From: Clostridiales bacterium
Lineage (GTDB): Bacteria; Bacillota; Clostridia; Oscillospirales; QAMX01
NCBI GenBank assembly: GCA_016285815.1
Contig: JAEERN010000024.1
Coordinates: 1 to 16,016 of the forward strand
Reading direction: 5' to 3'
Length of the DNA: 16,016 nt
The notes beneath the pieces are model-generated. The model was not told where the DNA came from. It made no database searches and was given only the letters and a program-made list of their open reading frames with translations. Position numbers and translations under genes: made by a program. Positions 1 to 6,586 of this stretch are shown here, piece after piece (position 1 is the first letter of the stretch; every line of letters starts with the position of its first letter).

Positions 1-25
1 CGGCGGCGATCCAAATCGTTTCCAT
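1..25 (-). CDS. Start of a phage gene after terL, probably portal protein (partial)
   Basis: Only about eight codons are visible, reading METIWIAA and running off the left edge. The ATG at 23-25 follows AAGGAG (41-46) and AAAGGA, and lies 23 bases downstream of the terL stop. In tailed phages the portal gene usually follows terL, so portal is the best guess. That is synteny, not sequence evidence; the residues themselves identify nothing. A nearer ATG at 33-35 would give only two codons before a stop and was not chosen. Confidence 0.3.
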
Positions 26-48
26 TCAAACCATTCCTTTCTCCTTGG

Positions 49-1392
49 TCAATACCGGGCGTAGAGGAACCCCTCCGCCTCGCCGGGACAGACGCGCTCG
101 CCCCCGCCCGCCGACGAGCGGTCGGCCAGAAAATACCGCAGCGCGTCCGGCGCGTGGGTGACGGCATGGGGAACGGTGGCCGCGTCGTTGACGTTGCGCC
201 GGTCCCGGCACAGCAGCGGCAGGCACCGGATCAGCTCGCGGCAGCCGGAAAAGATCTTCAGCCGCGCCGTCACGCCGCCGGTCTCGTCCGGCACCGGGCG
301 AAGCCACTCCTTCACCGCCTGCCAGCCGCCCACCCGGTCCGCGCCGGTCCGTGTCAGCGGCACGCCGTGGTCGGCGAAGATGTCCGCGATGCTGACGCCG
401 GTGTCCTTCTGCCGGGACCACAGGTCCGGCGGGGCGAGGAACGCGGCGATCTCTTCTCCCGCCGAGCGGGCCAGGATCTCCTCCGCCGCCTCTCCGGCGA
501 TCAGCGGCCGGCCGCCGTCGGCCTCGTTGTCGCGCCCCGAGCAGAACTCCCGATAGACCCAGGCCCGCCCGGTGGCGTCCTGGGCGACCCAAAGCGCCGC
601 CAGCATATCCAGGCCATAGTCCAGCGCCACGGTCCGCCGCCACCCCGGCGGGACCGGAAAGGGCTCGCAGACGTGCATTTCCCGGGAAAACTCCGGGAAG
701 AACTGCCCCTCGAACACGTCCCAGTCCCCGTCCAAAAGCGCCCGCCGCTCCCGCTCGGGAAGCTCTTCCAGCCGGGCCAGATAGCCGGGATCCGCGCGCA
801 TCAGGAACACGTTGTCCCGAACGCCTGCCGGGATGTACAGCCGCGTCCGGCCGTTCCGCTCAAAGGGCGTGCCCGGCGGCGCCCCGGAGTCGATGAACCG
901 CGCCTTGACGAACTCGTGTCCCACGCCGCCGGGATTGGTGGTGGATTTCATCTGCTTGGGATACCCGTTGGTCCCCCGCAGGCGGCTCAGCAGATAGGTG
1001 TACTGATACTCGGTGAAATGCGTCAGCTCGTCGAAGCGGATCACGTCGTACTCCGCGGACTGGTACTGGCGAACGTCGCCCTCCGCCGCGCAGTAACCGA
1101 AGTCAATCAGCGACCCGTTGGTCAGCGTCAGCGTGTGGCTCTGGCGGTGATAACGCCCCAGCGCCGGCGGCACCACCTCTTCGGCGGTCCGCACCAGACT
1201 GCGCTCCAGCTCGCCCAGCGTCCGCCGCAGCACCAGCTGCTTCGACCGCGGATGCGCCAGCCCGTACAGCAGCCCGTCCACCACCTGACCGTAGCTCTTG
1301 CCGCCGCCCGCCGCGCCGCCGAACAGCACTTCGTCCGCCCCGGCGTTCAAAAACTGCATCTGCCGCTCTGTGACCCGCAGCTTAAGCTCCAT
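49..1392 (-). CDS. terL: Phage terminase large subunit
   Basis: The ATPase/nuclease motor that packages phage DNA into the prohead. The 447-residue protein has a Walker A loop GGAAGGGKS (25-33), a Walker B strand VIRFDE (117-122) and an STTNPGG coupling motif after it. A C-terminal RNase H-like nuclease half begins at the ALDYG aspartate and ends with HAPDALRYF near the C-terminus, as in Terminase_6-type large subunits. The ATG at 1390-1392 was chosen because it puts MELKLRVTERQ just ahead of the ATPase core. This start overlaps the terS stop by 11 bases, which suggests translational coupling; the upstream in-frame ATG at 1488 would add 32 arginine-rich residues read from the terS frame. All catalytic motifs are present and there is no frameshift, so the gene looks functional. 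Confidence 0.95.
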   Translation of the reverse strand: MELKLRVTERQMQFLNAGADEVLFGGAAGGGKSYGQVVDGLLYGLAHPRSKQLVLRRTLGELERSLVRTAEEVVPPALGRYHRQSHTLTLTNGSLIDFGYCAAEGDVRQYQSAEYDVIRFDELTHFTEYQYTYLLSRLRGTNGYPKQMKSTTNPGGVGHEFVKARFIDSGAPPGTPFERNGRTRLYIPAGVRDNVFLMRADPGYLARLEELPERERRALLDGDWDVFEGQFFPEFSREMHVCEPFPVPPGWRRTVALDYGLDMLAALWVAQDATGRAWVYREFCSGRDNEADGGRPLIAGEAAEEILARSAGEEIAAFLAPPDLWSRQKDTGVSIADIFADHGVPLTRTGADRVGGWQAVKEWLRPVPDETGGVTARLKIFSGCRELIRCLPLLCRDRRNVNDAATVPHAVTHAPDALRYFLADRSSAGGGERVCPGEAEGFLYARY

Positions 1393-1828
1393 GGGGCCGG
1401 TCCACGACCTCGATCTCGACCCGGACGTCCCGGTCCGGCTCCTCCGCGCCGCTGCGGAAGGTCCCAAGGCTCTGACCCAGCAGCTCAAGGGCCTTCATGG
1501 CGCCCCGGGCGTCGAATTTATATTCCGCCGCGCCGCCGTCCTCCCGGGTCCTTCCCGCCGGTTCGGCCTGCATGCACCGCTCGAAGATGCGGATCAGCTC
1601 GAGACAGATGCGCTCCTGGGAAAAGCCCTTGGCCTTCAGGCGGTTCTCCGCCCGCTGCCGCATGTACGCGATCACCGCGTCGTTGGACAGCATCCGGTCC
1701 GCCAGCTCCCGCGCCCTTTTCCCCTCCGGCGCGAGCCCCGCCTCGACGGCGGCGGCCGCCGCGTCCTCGCCGCCGCGCCGTTCCAGCGCCTCAACGAACC
1801 TCATCTCTCTGGTCCTGAGTTTACGCAA
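1382..1828 (-). CDS. terS: Phage terminase small subunit
   Basis: The small terminase recognises phage DNA and loads the large subunit. The 148-residue protein has an N-terminal helix-turn-helix-like region, LRTREMRFVEALERRG followed by an alanine-rich helix, then the ARELADRMLSNDAVIAYM pattern typical of Terminase_2 family members. The C-terminal half is acidic and charged. The start is a TTG at 1826-1828, chosen because GGAGG (1838-1842) lies nine bases upstream; no ATG nearby has such a site. Starting instead at the upstream ATG (1921) would translate through the hairpin at 1861-1891. The gene overlaps terL by 11 bases. Family assignment rests on the motif pattern plus adjacency to terL. 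Confidence 0.85.
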   Translation of the reverse strand: MRKLRTREMRFVEALERRGGEDAAAAAVEAGLAPEGKRARELADRMLSNDAVIAYMRQRAENRLKAKGFSQERICLELIRIFERCMQAEPAGRTREDGGAAEYKFDARGAMKALELLGQSLGTFRSGAEEPDRDVRVEIEVVDRPHGA

Positions 1829-1836
1829 GGGTGTCG

Positions 1837-1851
1837 TCCTCCCTCCTCCTT
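1837..1851 (-). promoter_or_regulatory. Ribosome binding site that sets the TTG start of terS
   Basis: On the minus strand this reads AAGGAGGAGGGAGGA, a double Shine-Dalgarno-like run. The GGAGG at 1838-1842 lies nine bases from the TTG at 1826-1828. Its strength is the main reason for preferring that non-ATG start. Confidence 0.7.
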
Positions 1852-1860
1852 TTGAAAATG

Positions 1861-1891
1861 CGGGCGGGACGCCGTGCACGTGTCCCGCCCG
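1861..1891 (-). promoter_or_regulatory. Perfect 10-bp inverted repeat with nested palindrome upstream of terS
   Basis: The arms 1861-1870 (CGGGCGGGAC) and 1882-1891 are perfectly complementary around an 11-base loop. The loop contains the palindrome CGTGCACG (1873-1880). It lies between the late-regulator gene and terS, about 10 bases upstream of the terS ribosome binding site. There is no T-run after it on either strand, so a factor-independent terminator is unlikely. It could be an operator, for example for the adjacent sigma-like regulator, or an RNA hairpin controlling terS translation. Both are inference. Confidence 0.5.
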
Positions 1892-1961
1892 TTCCGCCGG
1901 CTTCGCAGGATAGGATACCACACCCGGCCGACTTTTGCCTCTCGGATTTTTCGCCGCGGGA

Positions 1962-2348
1962 TTACATCGCTTCTCCCCCGTACATCTCCAGCACGTACTT
2001 CCCCAGCGCCCGGTCCTTCAGACGATAGACGGCCGACTGTTCCAGAAAGAGCGTCTCGCACAGGTCGTCCATATAGTCCTCCCGCCGGTCCACGTAGAAC
2101 TTCCACAGCACGGTCCGCTCCCTCTCGTCCAGCGCTCCCAGGGCCCGCTCCACGGTCCTCAGCCAGAGCGTCACCCACTTCAGCTGCTTCTCCAAAAGCG
2201 CCCGGCGCTCGGCGCAGTCCTCGCCCGTCCCGTCCTGCAAGCCGATCCGGTCCGCCAGAACGGCCAGCTGGGCGTTGATGCTTCCAACGCTCATCTTCCT
2301 CGCCTTGTAGCGTCTCAGCTCCGCCACCGCGTCTTTTTTGCAGTTCAT
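1962..2348 (-). CDS. Phage late-gene transcriptional regulator, sigma-70 region 4-like (ArpU/RinA type)
   Basis: A 128-residue helical protein. Its C-terminal part (about 73-120: LDERERTVLWKFYV, then LCETLFLEQSAVYRLKDRAL) has the layout of a sigma-70 region 4 helix-turn-helix. Small proteins of this kind (ArpU, RinA and relatives) sit directly upstream of terS in many Firmicute phages and activate the packaging and structural operon. Here it is likewise the first gene, followed by terS and terL on the same strand. The start at 2346-2348 has AGAGGAGGA seven bases upstream. The N-terminal half (basic helix, then a coiled-coil-like stretch) is not diagnostic. The exact family is uncertain; the regulatory role is inferred from the fold and the position. 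Confidence 0.7.
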   Translation of the reverse strand: MNCKKDAVAELRRYKARKMSVGSINAQLAVLADRIGLQDGTGEDCAERRALLEKQLKWVTLWLRTVERALGALDERERTVLWKFYVDRREDYMDDLCETLFLEQSAVYRLKDRALGKYVLEMYGGEAM

Positions 2349-2364
2349 TTTCGTTCCTCCTCTT

Positions 2365-2388
2365 TTTCCCTTGCAACCCGCAGGGAAA
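2365..2388 (+). promoter_or_regulatory. Inverted repeat over the promoter of the GH20-like gene
   Basis: TTTCCCT (2365-2371) and AGGGAAA (2382-2388) are exact inverted repeats ten bases apart. The dyad covers the -35 box and most of the spacer of the plus-strand promoter. On the minus strand it lies just upstream of the phage regulator's ribosome binding site. The arm spacing, about 1.7 helical turns centre to centre, would suit a dimeric repressor, but no regulator gene for it is visible. Confidence 0.45.
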
Positions 2389-2399
2389 TCATGTATAAT
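2371..2399 (+). promoter_or_regulatory. Sigma-A promoter for the GH20-like gene
   Basis: TTGCAA (2371-2376) and TATAAT (2394-2399) are separated by 17 bases, matching the vegetative consensus in 4 of 6 and 6 of 6 positions. Transcription would start near 2406, leaving a leader of about 170 bases. The promoter marks the point where chromosomal-type organisation resumes next to the phage block. Confidence 0.8.
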
Positions 2400-2533
2400 G
2401 GTGCTGAAGGACGGTCCGCTTCGGCCTCCTCCTCCCTTCCGCGCCGATTCGTCCCCGCGGGCTCATGGTATCCCCTTTTTCTGTCGAACGAAGTCGGTTT
2501 TTGTCGGATCCTGCCAAAATCAGGCGAAAAAAT

Positions 2534-2551
2534 TTTTGCCGCGCGGCAAAA
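2534..2551. promoter_or_regulatory. 18-bp perfect palindrome in the leader of the GH20-like gene
   Basis: TTTTGCCGCGCGGCAAAA is its own reverse complement. It lies 26 bases upstream of the start codon and well downstream of the promoter. As DNA it resembles the symmetric operators used by LacI- and TetR-type regulators. As RNA it can form a 7-bp stem with a GCGC loop close to the ribosome binding site. It has no U-run after it, so it is not a standard terminator. Confidence 0.5.
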
Positions 2552-2577
2552 CATCTCTGAAAGAGAGGACACGCGAT

Positions 2578-3534
2578 ATGAAAGAACACATCTGGGCGTT
2601 TCTGATCCACCTCGGCACGAACATGTGGAGCGACACCGACGAATGCCGCATCGGCGGCTATCTCGGTCTGGACTCCGCCCCCTCTATGCGGGACTTCCTG
2701 CTCTGCGACGACGGCGTGTGGGACCGCGTGATCTCTCACCTGCCCGCTTTCGGCGTCAACACCCTCGTGGTCGACGTGGGCGACGGGATCGAGTTCGAGT
2801 CCCACCCCGAGCTGCGCATCCGCGGCAGCTGGTCCAAGCAGAAGCTGGACCGCAAGCTCTCCGCCGCCCGCGAGCTTGGGCTTACCGTCGTCCCCAAGCT
2901 GAACTTCTCCGCCTGCCACGACGCCTGGCTCAAAGAGTACAGCCGCATGGTCTCCACCTCCACCTACTACCGGGTGACCCGCGACCTGATCTGCGAGACG
3001 GCCGAGCTGTTCTCTAACCCGCCGCTGTTCCATCTGGGCATGGACGAGGAGAACTACGGGAACCAGCGCAGCTACGACTATGCGGTCATCCGCAGCGGCG
3101 ACCTCTGGTGGAGCGATCTGGACCGCCTGTTCGACGCCTGCAACTCCGTGGGCGCCCGCCCGTGGGTCTGGTCGGACGTGATCTGGTCCCACCCCGAAGA
3201 GTTCTCCGCCCGCATGCCGCGCGAGGTGCTGCAGAGCAACTGGTACTACGGCACCGGCTTCGAGCCGGACGAATCCGGCCGCTACAACCGCGATCTCGAG
3301 TCCTTCCTCGAGCTGGACGAGCTGGGCTTCGAACAGGTGCCCACCGGCAGCAACTGGGAACGGGCCCACAACATGGAACAGCTGGCCGCCTTCTGCGACG
3401 AGCACCTCAGCCGCGAAAACCTGGCCGGCTTCATGATGGCCCCCTGGTGCTTCACCATCCCCAAGGAGTACTACCGCCTCATGGACGGCGCGGCCCATCT
3501 GTCCGCGGCCCAAAAGCGCGTGATGGGCAGCTGA
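2578..3534 (+). CDS. GH20-like glycoside hydrolase, cytoplasmic
   Basis: A 318-residue protein with a TIM-barrel-like alternation of strands and helices. The key motif is FHLGMDEEN, with H152, D156 and E157 placed like the H-x-G-x-D-E signature of family 20 beta-N-acetylhexosaminidases, where the Asp-Glu pair carries out substrate-assisted catalysis. Other barrel-like strands are NTLVVDVGDG (61-70) and LTVVPKLNFS (102-111). Aromatic residues (WVWSDVIW, SNWYYG) could line a sugar site. There is no signal peptide or lipobox, so it should act on imported sugars. The ATG at 2578 follows GAGAGG, and starts further upstream would read through the leader palindrome. It stands alone between its own promoter and terminator. 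The substrate is unknown and the GH20 assignment is by motif only; a related uncharacterised barrel family is possible. Confidence 0.7.
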   Translation: MKEHIWAFLIHLGTNMWSDTDECRIGGYLGLDSAPSMRDFLLCDDGVWDRVISHLPAFGVNTLVVDVGDGIEFESHPELRIRGSWSKQKLDRKLSAARELGLTVVPKLNFSACHDAWLKEYSRMVSTSTYYRVTRDLICETAELFSNPPLFHLGMDEENYGNQRSYDYAVIRSGDLWWSDLDRLFDACNSVGARPWVWSDVIWSHPEEFSARMPREVLQSNWYYGTGFEPDESGRYNRDLESFLELDELGFEQVPTGSNWERAHNMEQLAAFCDEHLSRENLAGFMMAPWCFTIPKEYYRLMDGAAHLSAAQKRVMGS

Positions 3535-3557
3535 CCTTCGCCTGATCCCGACACGGC

Positions 3558-3602
3558 AAAAAAGCCCTCAGCCGGAGAACGGTCTCCGTCTGAGGGCTTT
3601 TT
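3558..3602. terminator. Strong rho-independent terminator, usable from both strands
   Basis: AAAAAAGCCCTCAG (3558-3571) pairs with CTGAGGGCTTTTT (3590-3602). An inner CGGAGA/TCTCCG pairing closes on a four-base loop, giving one long hairpin with a single mismatch. T-runs flank it on both strands. It begins 23 bases after the GH20-like stop codon. Because it works in both directions it also shields this gene from leftward transcription of the DIP1984 operon. Confidence 0.9.
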
Positions 3603-3804
3603 CGTATGCTTCCCCACACCCACCCTTGCTCTGCGGTCAAGGCCGCGGGAATGCGCGATAAGGGGCTCCCGCCCGGGAAAAGTGCGTTTGTGCGCGATCG
3701 GGGCAAAACGATGAAACGGCGCTGCCCGCGCGCTTCCTAAAGGCGGCAAATGCCTCGGCCGCCGGCGAGGTCGGTCTTCGCCCCGCAGAGCTAACAGCTT
3801 TTGT

Positions 3805-4257
3805 TCAGATCAGATCAAAGGTCCAGTTGGCCTGCTGCAGCGCGTTGTCGGTCAGGCGCAGCTCGCGGCTCATGTCGTCCGCGGTCTTCTGCAGCTCCCG
3901 CACGTTGACGGTGCTGACCACCTTGATCTCCTTGCGGGATACGCGGTCCGTCAGATCGCTGGCCTCTTCCAGCAGCGCGCGGTAGAGCGACAGCTTCAGC
4001 GCAAGCACGTCCTTCCGGGCGATCAGCTCCGTCAGACTCTTTCCCTCGACCCGCACCGCGGTGTTTGTCTTGTTGACGGCCGCCGTCAGCTCTTCCAGAC
4101 GCGCCGCGGCCGTCTCCACCTCCTCCAGCAGGACCGCCGGGTCCTCCGCGGGCTGTTCGCCCTCCTGGACCGTGGCGTTCCGCGTCAGTCGGCCGCGAAG
4201 CTGCTCCAGCCGGCGGTTCAGATCCGCCCGCTCCTGCAGTGCCTCTGCCAGTTTCAT
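3805..4257 (-). CDS. DIP1984 family protein (DUF6847)
   Basis: A 150-residue, mostly helical and charged protein. Its pattern MKLAEALQERADLNRRLEQLRGRL near the N-terminus, the central NKTNTAVRVEGKSLTELIARKD and the terminal NALQQANWTFDLI are recognisable hallmarks of the DIP1984 family. Such proteins are often labelled septicolysin by transitive annotation, without evidence of toxin activity. No signal peptide or membrane segment is visible, and two long coiled-coil-like helices flank the central motif. The start at 4255-4257 has AGGAGGA eight bases upstream. The gene lies 25 bases after the LRR lipoprotein gene and has no promoter of its own that I can see, so it is probably co-transcribed. 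Its function is unknown. Confidence 0.88.
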   Translation of the reverse strand: MKLAEALQERADLNRRLEQLRGRLTRNATVQEGEQPAEDPAVLLEEVETAAARLEELTAAVNKTNTAVRVEGKSLTELIARKDVLALKLSLYRALLEEASDLTDRVSRKEIKVVSTVNVRELQKTADDMSRELRLTDNALQQANWTFDLI

Positions 4258-4282
4258 ACGTCGTTCCTCCTGTCTTTCTGTG

Positions 4283-6433
4283 TCATCCCGCCGTGCGCCG
4301 GATCCCGTACCGGTCCGCATATCCGGCGGCGTATGTTCCGCTTTGGGCCACGATCACCAGCGACCGGCACCCCGCGAAAGCGTCCGGATGGATATAGGTC
4401 ACGCTCTCCGGAACGGTCACGGAGTCCAGCGCGAAGCACCCGGCGAACGCCCCAGCCCCGACGGTCTCGACCGACGGCGGGATCACCGCGCCGGTCAGCC
4501 GGGTACAGACGCGGAACGCGCTGTCCGGGATCTCGGTCAGCGCCGCCGACAGCCGGACCGAGGCCAGCGCCGTGCACCCGGAAAAGGCCGCGCGGCCCAG
4601 AACCGTCACCCCGTCCGGCAGGGTCACGGCCGTCAGCCGCTCGCACTTGGCAAAGGCCCCGTCGCCGATCTTTTCGGTCCCGCCCAGATCCAGCGCCGCC
4701 AGCCGGGCACAGCCGTAAAAGGCGCAATAGCCGATCTCCCGCATGCTCTCGGGCAGCACCGCCTCGGTCAGCGAGACGCACCCCTCGAAGGCGCTTTCGC
4801 CGACGGTCTCCAGGCCCGCGCCGAACGTCACCCGCTCCAGTGCCGCACAGCCGAAAAAGGCCCGTTCGCCCACGGCCGTCACACTGTCCGGCAGCGTCAC
4901 GGAGCGCACGCCGCTCCCCGCGAAGGCGTCGGCCAGCGCGGTCACGCCCGCGGGCACCTCGATCTCAGTCTCGTCGCCCATCCAGGCCACCAGGATCCCG
5001 TTCACGGCCACCGGACCCGTCTGTCCCGCCAGCCACGCGCTCTCCGCAAAAGCGCCGAGACCGATCCGCAGCACGCTCTCCGGGATCTCGATGGTCTCGC
5101 AGGACGAACACGCGGCAAAGGCCCCGTCGCCGATCTCCGTCACGCTTTGGGGCAGGGTCACCGACCGCAGGGACACGCACCGTTCAAAGGCGCCGGCGCC
5201 CACCGATTCCAGATTATCCGGCAGGCCGACCTCCGTCAGCGCGGCGCAGCCCGCGAACAGCCGCGGCGCCAGCTCCGTCACCCCGCTGGGCAGCGTCAGC
5301 TCCGTCAGCGCGGAGCACCCCGCCCAAGCGCCCTCGCCCACCTCGCGCAGGCCGCCGGGCAGCGCCAGCTCCGTCAGCGAGCGACAGCCAGAAAAGGCCC
5401 GCGCGCCGATCCGCTCCAGCGACTGCGGCAGCGTGAGACTCTTCAGGGATAGACAGCCCGCAAAGGCGCTCTCGCCCACGGTCAGCAGCCCCTCCGGCAG
5501 CACCGCTTTTTCCAGCGCGACGCAGTTCCCGAACGCCCGTTTCCCGACGCGCACCACGCTCTCCGGCAGCGTCACGGAGACCAGCGACAGATTGTTCTCT
5601 CCAAAGGGAAGGGCAAAGGCGTCCGCCACCACGCGCACCGTGTCCGGCACGGCGACGTCCGCGTCCGTCCCGCCGTATTTGATCAGGATCCCCTGCCCCA
5701 CGACGGTGAACTCCTCTTCCAGCGCGCCGTACCACGGCGTCTCTGCGAAGGCGTTGTCGCCCAGCATGGTCAGCGTCTCCGGAACGGTCAGCTCCGCCAG
5801 CGCGGAACACCCCGCGAAGGCGTCCGCCCCCACCGAGGTCAGCCCCTCCGGCAGCGTCAGCGCCGTCAGGGACGAGCACCCCTCGAAGGCCCGCCGCCCC
5901 ACGGTCAGCAGGCCCTCCGGCAGCGTCACGCTCTCCAGGCTCGCGCATCCGGCAAAGGCTGCGTCGCCCACGGCGGTCACGCTGTCCGGCAGCTCCACCC
6001 GGCGCACGCCGTCGCCGAAGACCGCCCGGGGCGTCTCCGCGTCCGTCTCGCCGACGGCCACCACCAGGTACCCGTCGAGATACTCCGGCACGGAGACCTC
6101 GCTCTGCTCGCCGTAATAGACCGTCACCACGGCGCTCTTCCCGTCGGTGACGTAGCCGAACCGGGACTCGTCGGCGGGGACCGCCGTCGACTCCGACGCC
6201 GGCGTCTCCTCGGTGGCAGGCGGGAGCTCCGAGCCGGTCTCCCGCGTGGTCGCCGCCGTGGTGCCCGCCGTCGTCTCTTCCGCGGGACCGGAGACGGTAA
6301 AATAGGTATAGCCGCTGCTTCCGGCCGTTCCGCCGCAGGCGGACAGCAGGATCGCCGCGGCAGCCAAAAGCCCCGCGGCAGCCGTGCCGCGGGCTCTTCC
6401 CGTCCTCCGCTTCGTGCTTTCCCGGTGACGCAT
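4283..6433 (-). CDS. BspA-like leucine-rich repeat (LRR_5) surface lipoprotein
   Basis: A 716-residue exported lipoprotein. The N-terminus has a basic stretch (KRRTGRAR), a hydrophobic core and the lipobox LSAC with Cys33. A Thr/Glu/Ala-rich linker (about 50-90) follows, then about 22 repeats of the LRR_5 type (consensus L-P-x-x-V-T-x-I-G-x-x-A-F-x-G-C-x-x-L) to near residue 695. Two irregular modules, around AFAETPWYG and AFAESAWLAG, interrupt the run, each followed by a GILI/GILV strand as in other LRR_5 proteins. Such proteins usually mediate adhesion or protein binding at the cell surface; the ligand cannot be read from sequence. The ATG at 6431-6433 was chosen because it begins a clean signal peptide behind a GGAGGGAGA site; the first ATG (6499) lies within the promoter. 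It heads an operon with the DIP1984 gene. Confidence 0.93.
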   Translation of the reverse strand: MRHRESTKRRTGRARGTAAAGLLAAAAILLSACGGTAGSSGYTYFTVSGPAEETTAGTTAATTRETGSELPPATEETPASESTAVPADESRFGYVTDGKSAVVTVYYGEQSEVSVPEYLDGYLVVAVGETDAETPRAVFGDGVRRVELPDSVTAVGDAAFAGCASLESVTLPEGLLTVGRRAFEGCSSLTALTLPEGLTSVGADAFAGCSALAELTVPETLTMLGDNAFAETPWYGALEEEFTVVGQGILIKYGGTDADVAVPDTVRVVADAFALPFGENNLSLVSVTLPESVVRVGKRAFGNCVALEKAVLPEGLLTVGESAFAGCLSLKSLTLPQSLERIGARAFSGCRSLTELALPGGLREVGEGAWAGCSALTELTLPSGVTELAPRLFAGCAALTEVGLPDNLESVGAGAFERCVSLRSVTLPQSVTEIGDGAFAACSSCETIEIPESVLRIGLGAFAESAWLAGQTGPVAVNGILVAWMGDETEIEVPAGVTALADAFAGSGVRSVTLPDSVTAVGERAFFGCAALERVTFGAGLETVGESAFEGCVSLTEAVLPESMREIGYCAFYGCARLAALDLGGTEKIGDGAFAKCERLTAVTLPDGVTVLGRAAFSGCTALASVRLSAALTEIPDSAFRVCTRLTGAVIPPSVETVGAGAFAGCFALDSVTVPESVTYIHPDAFAGCRSLVIVAQSGTYAAGYADRYGIRRTAG

Positions 6434-6469
6434 CTCCGCCGTCTCCCTCCGCTCGTGGATCCTGTTTGT

Positions 6470-6499
6470 ATTGTACCATCCTTTCGCCTGCTTTGTCAA
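6470..6499 (-). promoter_or_regulatory. Sigma-A promoter for the LRR lipoprotein operon
   Basis: On the minus strand TTGACA (6494-6499) and TACAAT (6470-6475) are 18 bases apart, with TGG just before the -10 box (extended -10). The predicted start point lies about 30 bases from the ATG. The -10 region GATGGTACAAT is identical over 11 bases to that of the DegV promoter at 13400-13428. Confidence 0.85.
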
Positions 6500-6504
6500 G
6501 GGCG

Positions 6505-6556
6505 GCCGCCCGTGCGGCGGCTCTTTCCGGCGCGGTCCTCTCCGTCCCCGCGCCGG
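6505..6556 (-). terminator. GC-rich hairpins after tepA, possible weak terminator
   Basis: Two inverted repeats lie between tepA and the next promoter: a 9-bp perfect pair CCGGCGCGG (6527-6535) with 6548-6556, and GCCGCC (6505-6510) with 6516-6521. Neither is followed by a T-run on the minus strand. Any termination would be inefficient or factor-assisted. Confidence 0.3.
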
Positions 6557-6586
6557 CCCTGTCCCGTCTCCCGCCCGCGCCGGCGG

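Noticed and set aside
154..1818. A plus-strand open frame of 554 codons opposite terL and terS
   Set aside because: It has a Pro/Arg/Gln-rich shadow composition, while the minus strand has clear Walker motifs and terminase patterns.
2389..3513. A minus-strand open frame opposite the GH20-like gene
   Set aside because: It is Val/Ala/Gly/Gln-rich without domains and would cross the sigma-A promoter and leader of the plus-strand gene, which has a motif-bearing product, ribosome binding site and terminator.
3753..3770. CCTCG/CGAGG hairpin as a terminator of the DIP1984 gene
   Set aside because: The stem is only five pairs with an eight-base loop and no T-run on the minus strand; the bidirectional hairpin at 3558-3602 is a better stop signal.
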